49,253 nt of DNA from an uncultured Oscillospiraceae bacterium (GTDB lineage Bacteria; Bacillota; Clostridia; Oscillospirales; Oscillospiraceae). This document shows, in pieces, positions 40,269-49,191 of this stretch (positions within the stretch are counted from its first letter, which is position 1; the number at the start of each line of letters is the position of its first letter). The position numbers and the translations under genes were made by a program. The stretch covers positions 1-49,253 of the forward strand of contig CANQQB010000009.1 of assembly GCA_947625845.1 (NCBI GenBank), given 5' to 3'. Below the pieces are notes generated by a model. That model worked only from the letters and a program-made list of their open reading frames with translations, did no database searches and was not told the DNA's origin.

Positions 40269-41045
40269 ATGGGAAGCACAAAACTCTCACCGGTGAGCCT
40301 GGCAATGTTCTACGGGGCGAACCGGGACTTCGCAAACGCCTTCAGCGTCCGGGTGACGCTGAAAAACCCCATCGAGCCGGAACCGCTGCGGCGGGCGGTA
40401 GACAAGGCCATGGAGCGGTATCCCTACTTTGCCGTGCGCCTGACCGTACAGGGCGAGGACCTGGTGTTGGAGGATAACCCCCTGCCGGTGACCATCGTGG
40501 CGCACCAGAGCATGGTCAAGCTCATCGAGCTTGCCTACCCTCCCAGGCTGAAGGGGTCGGACATCGAGCGGCTGGCCATATGCAGCCGGGGCATGGTGAT
40601 GCTCCAGAGCCAGCCGGAGACGGTGTGGGACACGGTGAGAAAGCAGCTTGCCCTGGAAAAGGAGCTGGAGGGGCTGACGCTTCAGGAGAAGTTCGACCGG
40701 CTGCGGCCCATCGTCACCGGCGCAAGGACGGGCATCGGCAATCTGCCCGCGTCCGCGCCTGTGAGCTTCAAGGTCAGCTACGTGGGCCGGACGGATTGGG
40801 GCAGCATGGCCAATATGATAGAATCCGTGCACTGTTCCGTGACCACCGACGGAAGCGGCATCTGCATCGAGATCAACACCGACAACGGGTATTTCGACTA
40901 CTGCTTCATGCAGGAGTTCGAGGACGACAAGTACGCGAACACCTTCGTGGACCTGTTGGAGCAGGAGGGCATCTACTGCACGGTCAGCGGGCCGTACGAC
41001 GTACACGTACCCAAAATGCGCCTGCCGGACGAACCGGAGGCATAA
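40269..41045 (+). CDS. Condensation/acyltransferase-like protein with internal deletion
   Basis: The 258-residue protein begins like condensation-superfamily proteins (alcohol acetyltransferase or NRPS C-domain type): FANAFSVRVTLKNPIEPEPLRRAVDKAMERYPYFAVRL. It ends like them (VSFKVSYVGRTDWGSMANMIESVHCSV... YFDYCFMQEFEDDKYANTFVDLLEQEGI). The central part with the HHxxxDG active site is absent; family members are usually about 430 residues. It is therefore probably inactive as an acyltransferase, or a binding remnant. The gene has an AGAAGGAG site and shares one base (TAATG) with the phosphatase gene, so the two are translationally coupled. Confidence 0.6.
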   Translation: MGSTKLSPVSLAMFYGANRDFANAFSVRVTLKNPIEPEPLRRAVDKAMERYPYFAVRLTVQGEDLVLEDNPLPVTIVAHQSMVKLIELAYPPRLKGSDIERLAICSRGMVMLQSQPETVWDTVRKQLALEKELEGLTLQEKFDRLRPIVTGARTGIGNLPASAPVSFKVSYVGRTDWGSMANMIESVHCSVTTDGSGICIEINTDNGYFDYCFMQEFEDDKYANTFVDLLEQEGIYCTVSGPYDVHVPKMRLPDEPEA

Positions 41046-43183
41046 TGGGCGATACAAGGGAACAGGATATGATAAAGCGGCGGCCTATCCGCCAGCAGGT
41101 GCAGCGGATGGTACTGCTGCTGTGCGTGGCGGCGCTGGTGGTCACAGGCCTGCTGTGGGCCGGGAGCCTGTTCGCGCTGCGGGACACGGTGCAGCGGGAC
41201 AGCCAGGACCTGGGCGAGAGCGCGGCCGCCGCCGGGGGAGAGGCGCTGCTTGCCCAAATGGAGCAGAATCTTTACGAGGGCGTGCAGAGCGAGGCCGCTG
41301 TGGTGGACGCGAAGCTGGAACGCTACGCCGCCGATGTGCGCAACTTCGCCTTCTATGCCCACCGGCTCTACGAGGAGCCGGCGGCCTACGTGCCCCGGGA
41401 GGTCCTGCCTCCGGACGCGGCCAGCCAGTATACCTATACCATGCAGCTTGTGTGGCGGGACGAGGACGTGGATAGGCAGGCCGTCCGGGAGGAAGTGGGG
41501 CTGCTTGCCAACCTGGCGCACATGTGGCAGCCGGTGATGACCGGCGACGCGGAGAATATCGCGTCCATATACCTGTGCACGGAAAGCGGGTTCATGATCA
41601 ACTACGACGAACGGTCCGACCTGACGCCGGCGTATTTTGATTATGAACAGTCCTCCTGGTACCAACTGGCCAGGGACAGCGGGGACGTGGTGTTCACGGT
41701 CCCCTATATGGACACCTTCGGCCGGGGGCTCATGCTCACATGCGCCGCACCTATAGAGGACGGGGCCGGGAAGTTCGCCGGCGTGGTGTGCATGGACATG
41801 ATGGTGGAGGACCTGGTGCGCACGGTGCTGGACATCGACTTCGGCGAGGGGTCCTACGGCTTTCTGGTGGACGGGGCCGGGTATATCATCGTCTCGCCAC
41901 AAATGGAGTATGACGGGACCTTTGAAAATGTCCGGGACCAGGATTGCCAGGCCCATGAGGCGGCGGGCAGCATCCTGAGCGGGCAGGCGGGGGTCGCGCC
42001 TACCTCCGGCAGGCTCTATTACGCCTACGCGCCTATCGACGCGGCCAACTGGACACTGGCCATCCATATGCCGGCGGATATGATCACGGAACCGGCGGAG
42101 AGCATCCGCACGGATATTGCCCGGCGGACCGGCGTCACCGCCGGGACCATCGATAAAAGCATCGGGCGCACGGGGCTTATATCCCTGGCGGTGTTCGTGC
42201 TGATCATCGCTGCGGTGATCGCGCTGGGCGGGGGATTTTCCCGGAAGCTCACGGGACCGCTGCTGGAGCTGCGCGCGGACGTGGAGCATATCAGCGCCGG
42301 GGACCTTGCCCACCAGGCCGCCGTACGACGCAACGACGAGATCGGGGACCTGGCCACCGCGTTCAACACCATGGCCGGGTCGCTGGACCGGTATATCCGG
42401 GACCTGACGGCGGTGACGGCGGAGAAGGAGCGTATCGGCGCGGAGCTGGACATCGCGACCCATATCCAGGCGTCCATGCTGCCTTGCATCTTCCCGCCGT
42501 TCCCGGACAGGACGGAGTTCGATATCTACGCCACCATGGACCCGGCGAAAGAGGTGGGCGGCGACTTTTACGACTTCTTCATGGTGGACGAAAGCCACCT
42601 GGCCATCGTGATGGCGGACGTGTCGGGCAAAGGCGTGCCGGCGGCGCTGTTTATGGTCATAGGCAAGACCCTCATCAAGGACCACACCACGCCGGGGCGG
42701 GACCTGGGCGAGGTGTTCATGGAGGTGAACAAGCTTCTGTGCGAGGGAAACGGGGAGGAGCTGTTCATCACCGCCTTCGAGGGCGTGCTGGATCTGGAAA
42801 CGGGCCGGTTCAATTTTGTGAACGCCGGGCATGAGATGCCGTTCATCCGCCGACAGGGGAGATACGCGCCGGAGAAGATACGGGCCGGGTTCGTGCTGGC
42901 GGGGATGGACATGACCCGGTACAGGATGGGGTCGCTGCAAATGGAGCCGGGGGACGCCATATTCCAGTACACCGACGGGGTCACCGAGGCCACCAATGGG
43001 AGCAACGAGCTGTACGGCATGGAGCGGCTGGAGGCGGTGCTGAACAAAAACGCGGATGCCGCGCCGGATGTGCTGCTGCCGGCGGTGAAAGCGGACATCG
43101 ACGCCTTCGTGGGGGACGCGCCGCAGTTCGACGACATCACGATGCTGTGTCTGGCGTTCAAGAAGAAGATGGAACGGCTGTGA
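41045..43183 (+). CDS. Membrane SpoIIE/RsbU-type PP2C phosphatase with Cache and HAMP domains
   Basis: The 712-residue protein starts at ATG 41045 after CCGGAGG. It has a membrane helix (about 22-43), an extracytoplasmic double-Cache-like sensor (about 50-330; SWYQLARDSGDVVFTVPYMD), a second helix (about 377-400) and a HAMP domain. A SpoIIE-type PP2C phosphatase domain follows (about 480-712), with AKEVGGDFYDFF, MADVSGKGVPAALFM and FQYTDGVTEATN supplying the metal-binding Asp residues. Such enzymes dephosphorylate STAS anti-anti-sigma proteins in partner switching. A STAS gene lies 5 kb upstream. The signal is probably a small extracellular molecule. A strong terminator follows. Confidence 0.9.
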   Translation: MGDTREQDMIKRRPIRQQVQRMVLLLCVAALVVTGLLWAGSLFALRDTVQRDSQDLGESAAAAGGEALLAQMEQNLYEGVQSEAAVVDAKLERYAADVRNFAFYAHRLYEEPAAYVPREVLPPDAASQYTYTMQLVWRDEDVDRQAVREEVGLLANLAHMWQPVMTGDAENIASIYLCTESGFMINYDERSDLTPAYFDYEQSSWYQLARDSGDVVFTVPYMDTFGRGLMLTCAAPIEDGAGKFAGVVCMDMMVEDLVRTVLDIDFGEGSYGFLVDGAGYIIVSPQMEYDGTFENVRDQDCQAHEAAGSILSGQAGVAPTSGRLYYAYAPIDAANWTLAIHMPADMITEPAESIRTDIARRTGVTAGTIDKSIGRTGLISLAVFVLIIAAVIALGGGFSRKLTGPLLELRADVEHISAGDLAHQAAVRRNDEIGDLATAFNTMAGSLDRYIRDLTAVTAEKERIGAELDIATHIQASMLPCIFPPFPDRTEFDIYATMDPAKEVGGDFYDFFMVDESHLAIVMADVSGKGVPAALFMVIGKTLIKDHTTPGRDLGEVFMEVNKLLCEGNGEELFITAFEGVLDLETGRFNFVNAGHEMPFIRRQGRYAPEKIRAGFVLAGMDMTRYRMGSLQMEPGDAIFQYTDGVTEATNGSNELYGMERLEAVLNKNADAAPDVLLPAVKADIDAFVGDAPQFDDITMLCLAFKKKMERL

Positions 43184-43206
43184 GGCTGACAAAGCAATAA
43201 AAAATG

Positions 43207-43236
43207 GGGGAGAGAAGTCCGAAAACTTCTCTCCCC
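43207..43236. terminator. Bidirectional terminator
   Basis: A perfect 12-base stem (GGGGAGAGAAGT and its complement) with a 6-base loop lies between the phosphatase stop and the convergent ABC gene. T-rich sequence flanks it on both strands. Confidence 0.85.
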
Positions 43237-43256
43237 GGTTTGTTATGTTTTGCGGG

Positions 43257-46200
43257 TCAGATGGTGAAGATGAGGCGGTTCACGCCGTCGGCGTAGTCGT
43301 GGGTATAGCCCCGGATGGCGGCCTTCACCAGCTTGACAGACAGCTCGTCGCCCTCCTGCACGGGGTCGAAGTCGCCGCCGTTCCAGGTGAAGCGCATTTC
43401 CAGCCGGTCCTCCTTCTCCGAGTACTCCACCGACACGTCCACCGGGAACGAGGCGCTCAGACTGGGCACGATGCTCTGGGCCAGGATCTCTTCATAGACG
43501 CTCTGCATGCCAAGTACCCGTTTGCGGCCGAGCAGATTCTTCTCGCCAAACTGGCGGATGCTCTCGGACTGGCCGATGAAATCGTAGTCCGGGGACTGGG
43601 CGGTGAGGGACAGGGTCTTCAGCCGCTGGACGAACACACGGGTCCGGTCCTGCTTCGGGTGGTCGAAGACCTGGTCCGGCGAGCCCTCTTCGTAGATGAT
43701 GCCCTGGTCCATGTAGAACACGCGGGTGGACACGTCGTGGGCAAACTGCATTTCGTGGGTGACGATGAGCATGGTCAGTCCGTCCGCCGCAAGCTGCTTC
43801 ATCACGCTCAGTACCTCGCCAACCATGGTGGGGTCCAGGGCGCTGGTGGGCTCGTCAAAGAGCACCACCTCCGGCTCCATGGCCAGGGTCCGGGCGATGG
43901 CCACACGCTGCCGCTGGCCGCCGGACAGCTCGTCGGGGTAGCGGTCGGCACGCTCCGCCATACCCACCAGGCGCAGCAGGCGCATGGCGTTGTTCACCGC
44001 GTCCTGCTGGGAAACGCCTTTTAAGAGCATGGGGCCAAGGATGATGTTCTCCACCACCGTCAGGTGGCCAAACAGGTTGAAGGACTGGAACACCATGCCC
44101 ATCTTCCGGCGTACCGCGCTGAGCTGGGCGGGCTTGGCCGTGGTCATCTCCTGGCCAAAGGCCAGGATGCTGCCGTCGGAGGGGGTCTCCAGCCGGTTAA
44201 GGCACCGAAGAAGCGTGCTCTTGCCGGTGCCGGAGGGGCCGATGATGGTGACCACGTCACCCTTGTGGATATCCGCGTTCACGTCCTTGATGGGCGTGGC
44301 GTTGGGATAGACCTTTTTGAGGTGGGAGATGGTGATGATCGGGTCGGAGCTGTCCGTGCCCTCAATACGGGCAGCGGCCGGGATCGGGTCGCCGGTGGCG
44401 GTAAACGTCTTCCGGGGCCGGCGCTTGGGGTCCAGGCGCTTTTCCAGCAGGCTCAGTACCGATGTCAGAAGCCAGGCCAGCAGGAAATAGATCACCGCCG
44501 TGGCGATCAGGGGGAAGAACGCCTCAAAGGTACGGCTGCGGATAAGGTCCGTCACCTTCGTAAGGTCCTGCACGGCGATGTAGCCAACAACGGAGGTCAT
44601 CTTCACCAGGGAGATGAACTCGCCGCGGTAGACGGGCAGAACGTGCCGGGCGGCCTGGGGCGCGATGATCTTCGTGAAGGTCTTTACCCGGTCAAAGCCG
44701 ATGGCCTGGGCCGCCTCCCACTGGCCCTTGTCCACCGCGTCGATGCCCATGCGCATCATCTCGGATACGTAGGCCGCGAAGTTGATAGAGAACGCCACCA
44801 CGGATACCGCTACGCCGCTGATGTTCACGCCGGAGAACACGATGTAGAAAAGTACCATCAGCAGCACCAGCAGGGGGACTCCCTGGATGATGCGTATCAG
44901 GGCCGCTACCAGGGCGGAGGGGACCTTATAGCGGCTGCGGCGCACCATGCACAGGCCAAAGCCAAGTATGGTGCCGAACAGGGCGGAGAGCAGGGAGATG
45001 ATGGTGGTGACACCAAGGCCGGACAGGATCATCTCCCACCGGTTTTCCCGGATGAAGGTCTTTTCAAAGCTGTCGGACAGCCGCTCCAAAAAGCTGCCGC
45101 CGGCCGCATCGTCTCCGCCGGCCACCGCGACTACCACGCCGCCGGTATAGGTGGGCTCGGTGAAGTTCATCTTCTCCATGCGCTCGTCGGTGACGGTGAT
45201 GCCGCCGGAGCCAATGTCGTATTTGCCGGCCTCCAGTCCGGCCAGCATGGCCGAAAATTCCACGAGCTGGATATGCAGGCCGTAGCCGTATTCCTTGCAG
45301 AAGCGGGTCACGATGTCCACGTCATAGCCCACCAAACGGTTGTCCTTTATGTAGGACAACGGCTCCATGCCCGGCGTGCCGGCGTATTCGATCGTGCCGT
45401 TGGCGGCGGGCAGGTCCGCCGGGGCCTCCACCGTTTGCAGGTCCGCGTCCGTGCCGAACCAGACGTCCTCGATCTCGTCCAGGGTCCCGTCCTCGCGGAT
45501 CTTGGCTAAAAATTCGTTCATCTCGCTCTGTAGCTGCTGGCCCTCGTCCGTCTTGGGCATGGCGATGGCGTAGCTGTCCTCACGCAGCATCTCGGGCATA
45601 TAGGTGACGCCGCCGACCTCCGTGCTCAGCACGCGGGCCACGGGCTCGTCGACCAAAAAGCCGTCCAGCTTGTTCTGCCGGAGCGCCTCCGCCATATCGG
45701 AATAGTTGTTGTAATACAGCTTTTCCGGGGCCTGGAAGGTGCTGTCCACGATCTCGTCAAAGGAGGAGCCGGTGATGATGCCGATGCGCTTGCCGTCCAG
45801 CTGGGAAAGCTGGGTGATGGCCTGCGTGGCGGACGCCGTGCTCTCCGGGGCCTTGACCAGCAGGGCCGTCTCGGTGGTGTAGATGGGCTGGGAGAAGTCG
45901 ATGCGCTCCTGCCGCTCGGCGGTGATGTTCAGGTTCGACATGATGCAGTCGATCACGCCGGACTGGGCCGCGGCGATCACGCCGTCAAAGTCATAGATGC
46001 GGAACTCCACATCCATGTCCAGCCGGGCCGCCAGACGGGTGGCCATCTCAATGTCAAAGCCCCAGAGCTGGTTGTCCTTGTAGTAGCTGAAGGGCTGCAC
46101 CATCCCCGTGGTGCCTACCACCAGGGTGTCCACAGGGTCCTCCGGCAGGGGGATGTGGGGCATGGTCTCGTCAGCCTGGTCGATCCAGCGGCTCTTCATG

Positions 46201-46655
46201 TCGTCCAGCGTCCCGTCCGCCTCCAGGTCTGCCAGAAAATCGTTTATCTGTTCCGTGAGGCCGGTAATGTGCGCCTGGCGGGATATGCCGATGGCGATAT
46301 CCGTCACGTCCCCCAGCGTCTCGTCTAGGACCGTGAGCCCCTCCAGGCCGTTGTTCAGGGCGAAGCGGAGCATGGTCGCGTCAAAGGCGAAGGCGTCCAG
46401 CTTTCCCTGCTGCACGGCCAGGTATCCGGTCACGTTGTTGGTGTAGCGGCTGAGCGTGGCGTTGGGAAAGGCCTTTTCCGAGGCCATGTCCCCCTCCGAA
46501 CCCTGAGCCACGCCGATGGTGCGGCCTTTCTCGTTGAGCTGCTCCAGGGACGTGATGGCGTTGTCCTTGCTGCCACAGCCGGCCAGCAGGCATGCCAGCA
46601 CCAGCACCGCCAGCGCCAGCGCGCCTATCCGCGTCCATTTGGAAGTTCCTGTCAT
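43257..46655 (-). CDS. Single-polypeptide polar amino-acid ABC importer (SBPs, permease and ATPase)
   Basis: The 1132-residue protein has a lipoprotein signal (LLAGCGSKD). It carries solute-binding family 3 segments at about 30-165 (lobe II type), 175-415 (complete) and 418-520 (lobe I type). A HisM/GlnP permease follows at about 540-760 ([21 protein letters not shown]), then a GlnQ-type ATPase at about 790-1030 with [27 protein letters not shown] and [13 protein letters not shown]. The last 100 residues ([29 protein letters not shown]) look like a HATPase-type regulatory fold, a tentative match. It should import glutamine-, glutamate- or arginine-like amino acids; the ligand is unknown. Having all ABC parts in one chain is rare. 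It has its own consensus promoter. Confidence 0.87.
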   Translation of the reverse strand: MTGTSKWTRIGALALAVLVLACLLAGCGSKDNAITSLEQLNEKGRTIGVAQGSEGDMASEKAFPNATLSRYTNNVTGYLAVQQGKLDAFAFDATMLRFALNNGLEGLTVLDETLGDVTDIAIGISRQAHITGLTEQINDFLADLEADGTLDDMKSRWIDQADETMPHIPLPEDPVDTLVVGTTGMVQPFSYYKDNQLWGFDIEMATRLAARLDMDVEFRIYDFDGVIAAAQSGVIDCIMSNLNITAERQERIDFSQPIYTTETALLVKAPESTASATQAITQLSQLDGKRIGIITGSSFDEIVDSTFQAPEKLYYNNYSDMAEALRQNKLDGFLVDEPVARVLSTEVGGVTYMPEMLREDSYAIAMPKTDEGQQLQSEMNEFLAKIREDGTLDEIEDVWFGTDADLQTVEAPADLPAANGTIEYAGTPGMEPLSYIKDNRLVGYDVDIVTRFCKEYGYGLHIQLVEFSAMLAGLEAGKYDIGSGGITVTDERMEKMNFTEPTYTGGVVVAVAGGDDAAGGSFLERLSDSFEKTFIRENRWEMILSGLGVTTIISLLSALFGTILGFGLCMVRRSRYKVPSALVAALIRIIQGVPLLVLLMVLFYIVFSGVNISGVAVSVVAFSINFAAYVSEMMRMGIDAVDKGQWEAAQAIGFDRVKTFTKIIAPQAARHVLPVYRGEFISLVKMTSVVGYIAVQDLTKVTDLIRSRTFEAFFPLIATAVIYFLLAWLLTSVLSLLEKRLDPKRRPRKTFTATGDPIPAAARIEGTDSSDPIITISHLKKVYPNATPIKDVNADIHKGDVVTIIGPSGTGKSTLLRCLNRLETPSDGSILAFGQEMTTAKPAQLSAVRRKMGMVFQSFNLFGHLTVVENIILGPMLLKGVSQQDAVNNAMRLLRLVGMAERADRYPDELSGGQRQRVAIARTLAMEPEVVLFDEPTSALDPTMVGEVLSVMKQLAADGLTMLIVTHEMQFAHDVSTRVFYMDQGIIYEEGSPDQVFDHPKQDRTRVFVQRLKTLSLTAQSPDYDFIGQSESIRQFGEKNLLGRKRVLGMQSVYEEILAQSIVPSLSASFPVDVSVEYSEKEDRLEMRFTWNGGDFDPVQEGDELSVKLVKAAIRGYTHDYADGVNRLIFTI

Positions 46656-46713
46656 GTCGTTATCCTCCCTTAAAAATGTCAGACCTTAAATTAAATTATG
46701 GTATGACGTCCAT

Positions 46714-46742
46714 ATTATACTCCATGCCGCGCTGTTGTTCAA
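46714..46742 (-). promoter_or_regulatory. Promoter of the ABC importer gene
   Basis: On the minus strand, TTGAAC (46737-46742), a 17-base spacer and TATAAT (46714-46719) form a near-consensus promoter. AAGGGAGG lies just before the ATG at 46655. Confidence 0.75.
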
Positions 46743-46765
46743 TACGGCGGGGGATAAAAAACCAA

Positions 46766-46789
46766 ATCGCCGTCCAAATGGACGGCGAT
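46766..46789 (-). terminator. Terminator hairpin upstream of the ABC importer promoter
   Basis: A perfect 10-base stem (ATCGCCGTCC and its complement, loop of 4) is followed on the minus strand by TTTGGTTTTTT. It should stop minus-strand read-through before the importer promoter. Confidence 0.65.
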
Positions 46790-46800
46790 ATTGGCGCATA

Positions 46801-46829
46801 TTGATTTTTGCCGGTTCCTGTGATAGTAT
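46801..46829 (+). promoter_or_regulatory. Promoter of the type I toxin mRNA
   Basis: TTGATT (46801-46806), a 17-base spacer and TAGTAT (46824-46829) with a TGA extended -10 precede the toxin ORF by about 100 bases, leaving a long structured leader. Confidence 0.65.
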
Positions 46830-46883
46830 GTCGACAAGCCACGTTGTGGCCCGCGCTGTCGGCGAAGGTCAGCCCTCGTTTAC

Positions 46884-46923
46884 GGGGGCAGCTTCTTGCC
46901 CCCTGATCTCTTGAAAGGGGGGC
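46884..46923 (+). promoter_or_regulatory. Leader hairpin and hidden ribosome-binding site of the toxin mRNA
   Basis: GGGGGCA and TGCCCCC (46884-46903) form a 7-base stem. The same GCCCCC can instead pair with GGGGGC at 46918-46923, which overlaps the toxin ribosome-binding site AAAGGGGGG. Alternative pairing that masks the site is typical of type I toxin mRNAs. Confidence 0.55.
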
Positions 46924-46928
46924 TGCCC

Positions 46929-47009
46929 ATGAGTACATCCGAAGTTCTCGAACTTTGTTTGGTAATCATTGGTATTTGCAGCCTGTTCATTCAGGCGAAA
47001 AAGAAGTGA
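46929..47009 (+). CDS. Small membrane toxin, TxpA/holin-like (type I toxin-antitoxin)
   Basis: The 26-residue peptide begins MSTSEVLELCLVIIGICSLF and ends in QAKKK: a short polar start, one membrane helix and a basic tail. This is the pattern of putative holin-like TxpA/BsrG-type toxins of Firmicutes, which depolarise or permeabilise the membrane. The ATG follows AAAGGGGGG with 6-base spacing. The stop codon lies within the terminator stem of an antisense RNA made from the opposite strand, the expected antitoxin. It is too short for routine ORF calling. The call rests on the peptide pattern together with the flanking promoters and RNA signals. Confidence 0.78.
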   Translation: MSTSEVLELCLVIIGICSLFIQAKKK

Positions 47010-47086
47010 CCGCCGGTAACCCTCACAAGTTCGGCGATCACTTCAAAGCACTTTAAGGGCTGACCGGAACCGACAGCGCTCTTTGT
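46998..47086 (-). ncRNA. Antisense RNA antitoxin (RatA-like)
   Basis: A perfect promoter on the minus strand predicts a start near 47086. About 45-85 bases later, AAGTGATCGCCG pairs with CGGCGGTCACTT (47004-47043, one G-U pair), followed by CTTTTT ending near 46998. The RNA of about 89 bases overlaps the 3' end of the toxin gene and its 3' untranslated region, as RatA overlaps txpA. Confidence 0.72.
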
Positions 47087-47092
47087 GGTTAT

Positions 47093-47121
47093 AGTATAGT
47101 CGATGGGGATGGAAATGTCAA
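47093..47121 (-). promoter_or_regulatory. Promoter of the antisense RNA
   Basis: On the minus strand, TTGACA (47116-47121), exactly 17 bases and TATACT (47093-47098). This is stronger than the toxin promoter, as expected for an antitoxin RNA that must be in excess. Confidence 0.8.
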
Positions 47122-47164
47122 GGGCTGTTGTGGGATATCAACTAGCCGAATTTGGACGGCTTCC

Positions 47165-48796
47165 TTAACTTTTTTCCAGGACCTGGCCGTCTTTTACGAG
47201 GAACACCCGGTCAAAGGTCTCCAAAAACGCCGGGGAGTACTCATGGATGGCCGCGATCAAAATGCCGCATTGCATATCCGTGATCTTTTTCTCCACAAAG
47301 CGTCTTGTTTCCGCGTCCAAACCCGTGGTAGGCTCGTCCAAAATCAAAACACCGGCATTTCGCACCAGTGCGCGGCCAAGATTCAGGCGCCGCTCTTCAC
47401 CGCCGGACATGCCCGTTTCCTCTGTGCCGATGCGCGTATCCAGCTTGTCCTTTTGCCCGCTGTACCATGGACCAAGCCCCACGTCCGATAAAACCTTTGT
47501 GAGCTTTTCCGGATCCGCGTATTCGTTGTCAAACATCGTCAGGTTGTCCCGGATCGTCGCGTCAAAAATAAAGGACCGCTGCTCCAATAACGAGATGTTC
47601 TTCCTAAAATCCCGGTAAGTATACGACCGAATTGGCAGCCCGTTTATCAGGTACGTGCCGCTGCCGCCTGTCAAGGCGGCGAGATAACGTATCAAGGTGG
47701 ATTTTCCCGAACCGCTTTCCCCAAGGACCGCGATCCGCTCGCCTTTCCGGAGCGTCAGGTCTACGCCGCGCAATACCGGCTTATCGTTGTTTCGGACGGT
47801 AACGTCCCGCAGCGCGATCTCACGCACGTCAGCCAGCGTGTTTTTGCCCCAGCCGCTCTCTTCCTCCGCGGTATTATCCAAAAACGCCGTGAGCTTATGG
47901 CACACGGCAGACGCCGCGACGACGGAGGTATACCGCTCGCTGATGATCTGTATCGGGCCGGCCACAAATGTCATGAGCTGTGAAAATATCACCAGCTCCG
48001 GCAAGGTTATATATTGTTTTTTGACAAAGAAAATGCCGAAGACCCATGTGCATAAAAATACCAGATTCCCCGCGCCGAACGCTCCCGCGTAAAGGATGGC
48101 GTTCATCTTGCTGAACTGTTTTTTCTTCTGGAAAAGCCGGTCGTTCTCCCGGTCGTATTTTTGGTTGATACCGGCAAAACTGTTAAATACCCGCAAAAAA
48201 GAATACCCGTTCAGGATTTGCGTAACGATGTGCAGATGGGTCTTTTTGGCCTCCTGCTCTTCCGTTTTCGCTTTTTGCAGCGGTCTTTCCGATAGCTTTG
48301 GAAATATAACGGGAATGACGCTGATGACAAGCATAATGGCCGTCATGATCGGCTGGATCCTTACGGCGGAAAATATCGCAAGACCAAAGCAGCAGATCTG
48401 AAAATAGACAGCGCCAAGCGAGCCGAAATAATCCTGCTCTACGGTGGGAATATCATTATTGATCAGCGACAAATAGTAGCTGTCCTCATTTTGCCGTTTT
48501 TCCTCGTTGGAGAGGCTTTCCATTCGCCGGATCACGTCCGCGCGCAGCGACTTGCCGATTTGATGGATGGCCCGGTCCCTTGTATAATCCATCAGGAAAT
48601 TCAAAAATGTATCCAGGAGGATATACAACAGGGTGACGATCGCCAATGTCAGAAAACCTGTCTGTAAACCACCTATGGCGGCGTCCGTAAACGCTCCCAG
48701 TAAGTAGGCCAAAAGAACGGACGAAATCGCGGCAAGTAAATTGGACAGTCCGAAGCAAAATACGGACCTTCCATTTCTCTTTGCATATCGCCACAT
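47165..48796 (-). CDS. ABC exporter (fused membrane and ATPase domains)
   Basis: The 543-residue protein starts at ATG 48796 behind AAGGAAGGAGGG; the longer frame to 48841 would translate through that site. A six-helix type IV exporter domain (about 1-310) is followed by an ATPase domain with GESGSGKSTLI (about 355-365), MSGGEERRLNLGRAL (about 461) and VLILDEPTTGLDAETR (about 482). There is no C39 peptidase domain, so it cannot itself cleave GG leaders. The cargo could be a lipid, a peptide or a drug; some relatives are CydCD-like or bacteriocin immunity exporters. The DNA is visibly less GC-rich than most of the window, suggesting acquisition by transfer. No partner gene is adjacent. Confidence 0.85.
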   Translation of the reverse strand: MWRYAKRNGRSVFCFGLSNLLAAISSVLLAYLLGAFTDAAIGGLQTGFLTLAIVTLLYILLDTFLNFLMDYTRDRAIHQIGKSLRADVIRRMESLSNEEKRQNEDSYYLSLINNDIPTVEQDYFGSLGAVYFQICCFGLAIFSAVRIQPIMTAIMLVISVIPVIFPKLSERPLQKAKTEEQEAKKTHLHIVTQILNGYSFLRVFNSFAGINQKYDRENDRLFQKKKQFSKMNAILYAGAFGAGNLVFLCTWVFGIFFVKKQYITLPELVIFSQLMTFVAGPIQIISERYTSVVAASAVCHKLTAFLDNTAEEESGWGKNTLADVREIALRDVTVRNNDKPVLRGVDLTLRKGERIAVLGESGSGKSTLIRYLAALTGGSGTYLINGLPIRSYTYRDFRKNISLLEQRSFIFDATIRDNLTMFDNEYADPEKLTKVLSDVGLGPWYSGQKDKLDTRIGTEETGMSGGEERRLNLGRALVRNAGVLILDEPTTGLDAETRRFVEKKITDMQCGILIAAIHEYSPAFLETFDRVFLVKDGQVLEKS

Positions 48797-48848
48797 AAGC
48801 TTTCCCTCCTTCCTTTGCAAATACCATCGGGCCGAAGCCAAAATGAAA

Positions 48849-48870
48849 GGACACGTCTGACGACGTGTCC
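48849..48870 (-). terminator. Terminator of the tRNA cluster
   Basis: A perfect 9-base stem (GGACACGTC and its complement) with a 4-base loop is followed on the minus strand by TTTCATTTT, 8 bases after the tRNA-Lys CCA. Confidence 0.8.
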
Positions 48871-48877
48871 TTTCGTT

Positions 48878-48953
48878 TGGTGACCTAGCGGGGACTCGAA
48901 CCCCGGACCCACTGCTTAAAAGGCAGTTGCTCTACCGCCTGAGCTACTAAGTC
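48878..48953 (-). tRNA. tRNA-Lys (TTT)
   Basis: The 76-base gene has acceptor GACTTAG/CTAGGTC, encoded CCA, anticodon stem ACTGC/GCAGT and loop CTTTTAA (anticodon TTT), and T loop GTTCGAGTC. Confidence 0.95.
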
Positions 48954-48957
48954 GTAG

Positions 48958-49031
48958 TGGCAGGGACGGCGGGATTCGAACCCACGATATCAGAGTCAAA
49001 GTCTGGTGTGTTACCCTTACACTACATCCCT
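48958..49031 (-). tRNA. tRNA-Gln (TTG)
   Basis: The 74-base gene has acceptor AGGGATG pairing with CGTCCCT, encoded CCA, and anticodon loop CTTTGAC (anticodon TTG). It lies 4 bases from tRNA-Lys. Confidence 0.93.
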
Positions 49032-49060
49032 ATGGATGCCGCCATCCGTGCTGTGAAACT

Positions 49061-49095
49061 GAATAGGCCGACCGGCTGGACCGGGCAGCCTATTC
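49061..49095 (-). other. Spacer hairpin between tRNA-His and tRNA-Gln
   Basis: An 8-base inverted repeat (GAATAGGC and its complement) encloses a GC-rich loop. It is probably a processing structure of the tRNA precursor; no T-run is present. Confidence 0.45.
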
Positions 49096-49101
49096 ATGCT
49101 A

Positions 49102-49179
<78 letters not shown>

Positions 49180-49191
49180 ATATTTATAAAT

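Larger units (their letters stand above)
46656..47164. other. Intergenic region with ABC promoter and type I toxin-antitoxin locus
   Basis: This 509-base stretch holds the importer promoter (46714-46742), a hairpin (46766-46789), the toxin promoter and leader (46801-46928), the 26-codon toxin (46929-47009), and an antisense RNA with its promoter (46998-47121). Nothing is recognised between 47122 and 47164. Confidence 0.7.

Noticed and set aside
40973-43192. Open frame of 739 codons on the minus strand
   Set aside because: It is opposite the SpoIIE-type phosphatase, whose domains are all recognisable. The antisense frame has no motif.
47165-48796. Processing exporter (C39 peptidase-ABC) for the GG-leader peptides
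   Set aside because: The protein starts directly with the membrane domain. No C39 Cys-His peptidase domain is present, and it lies 10-17 kb from the peptide genes.
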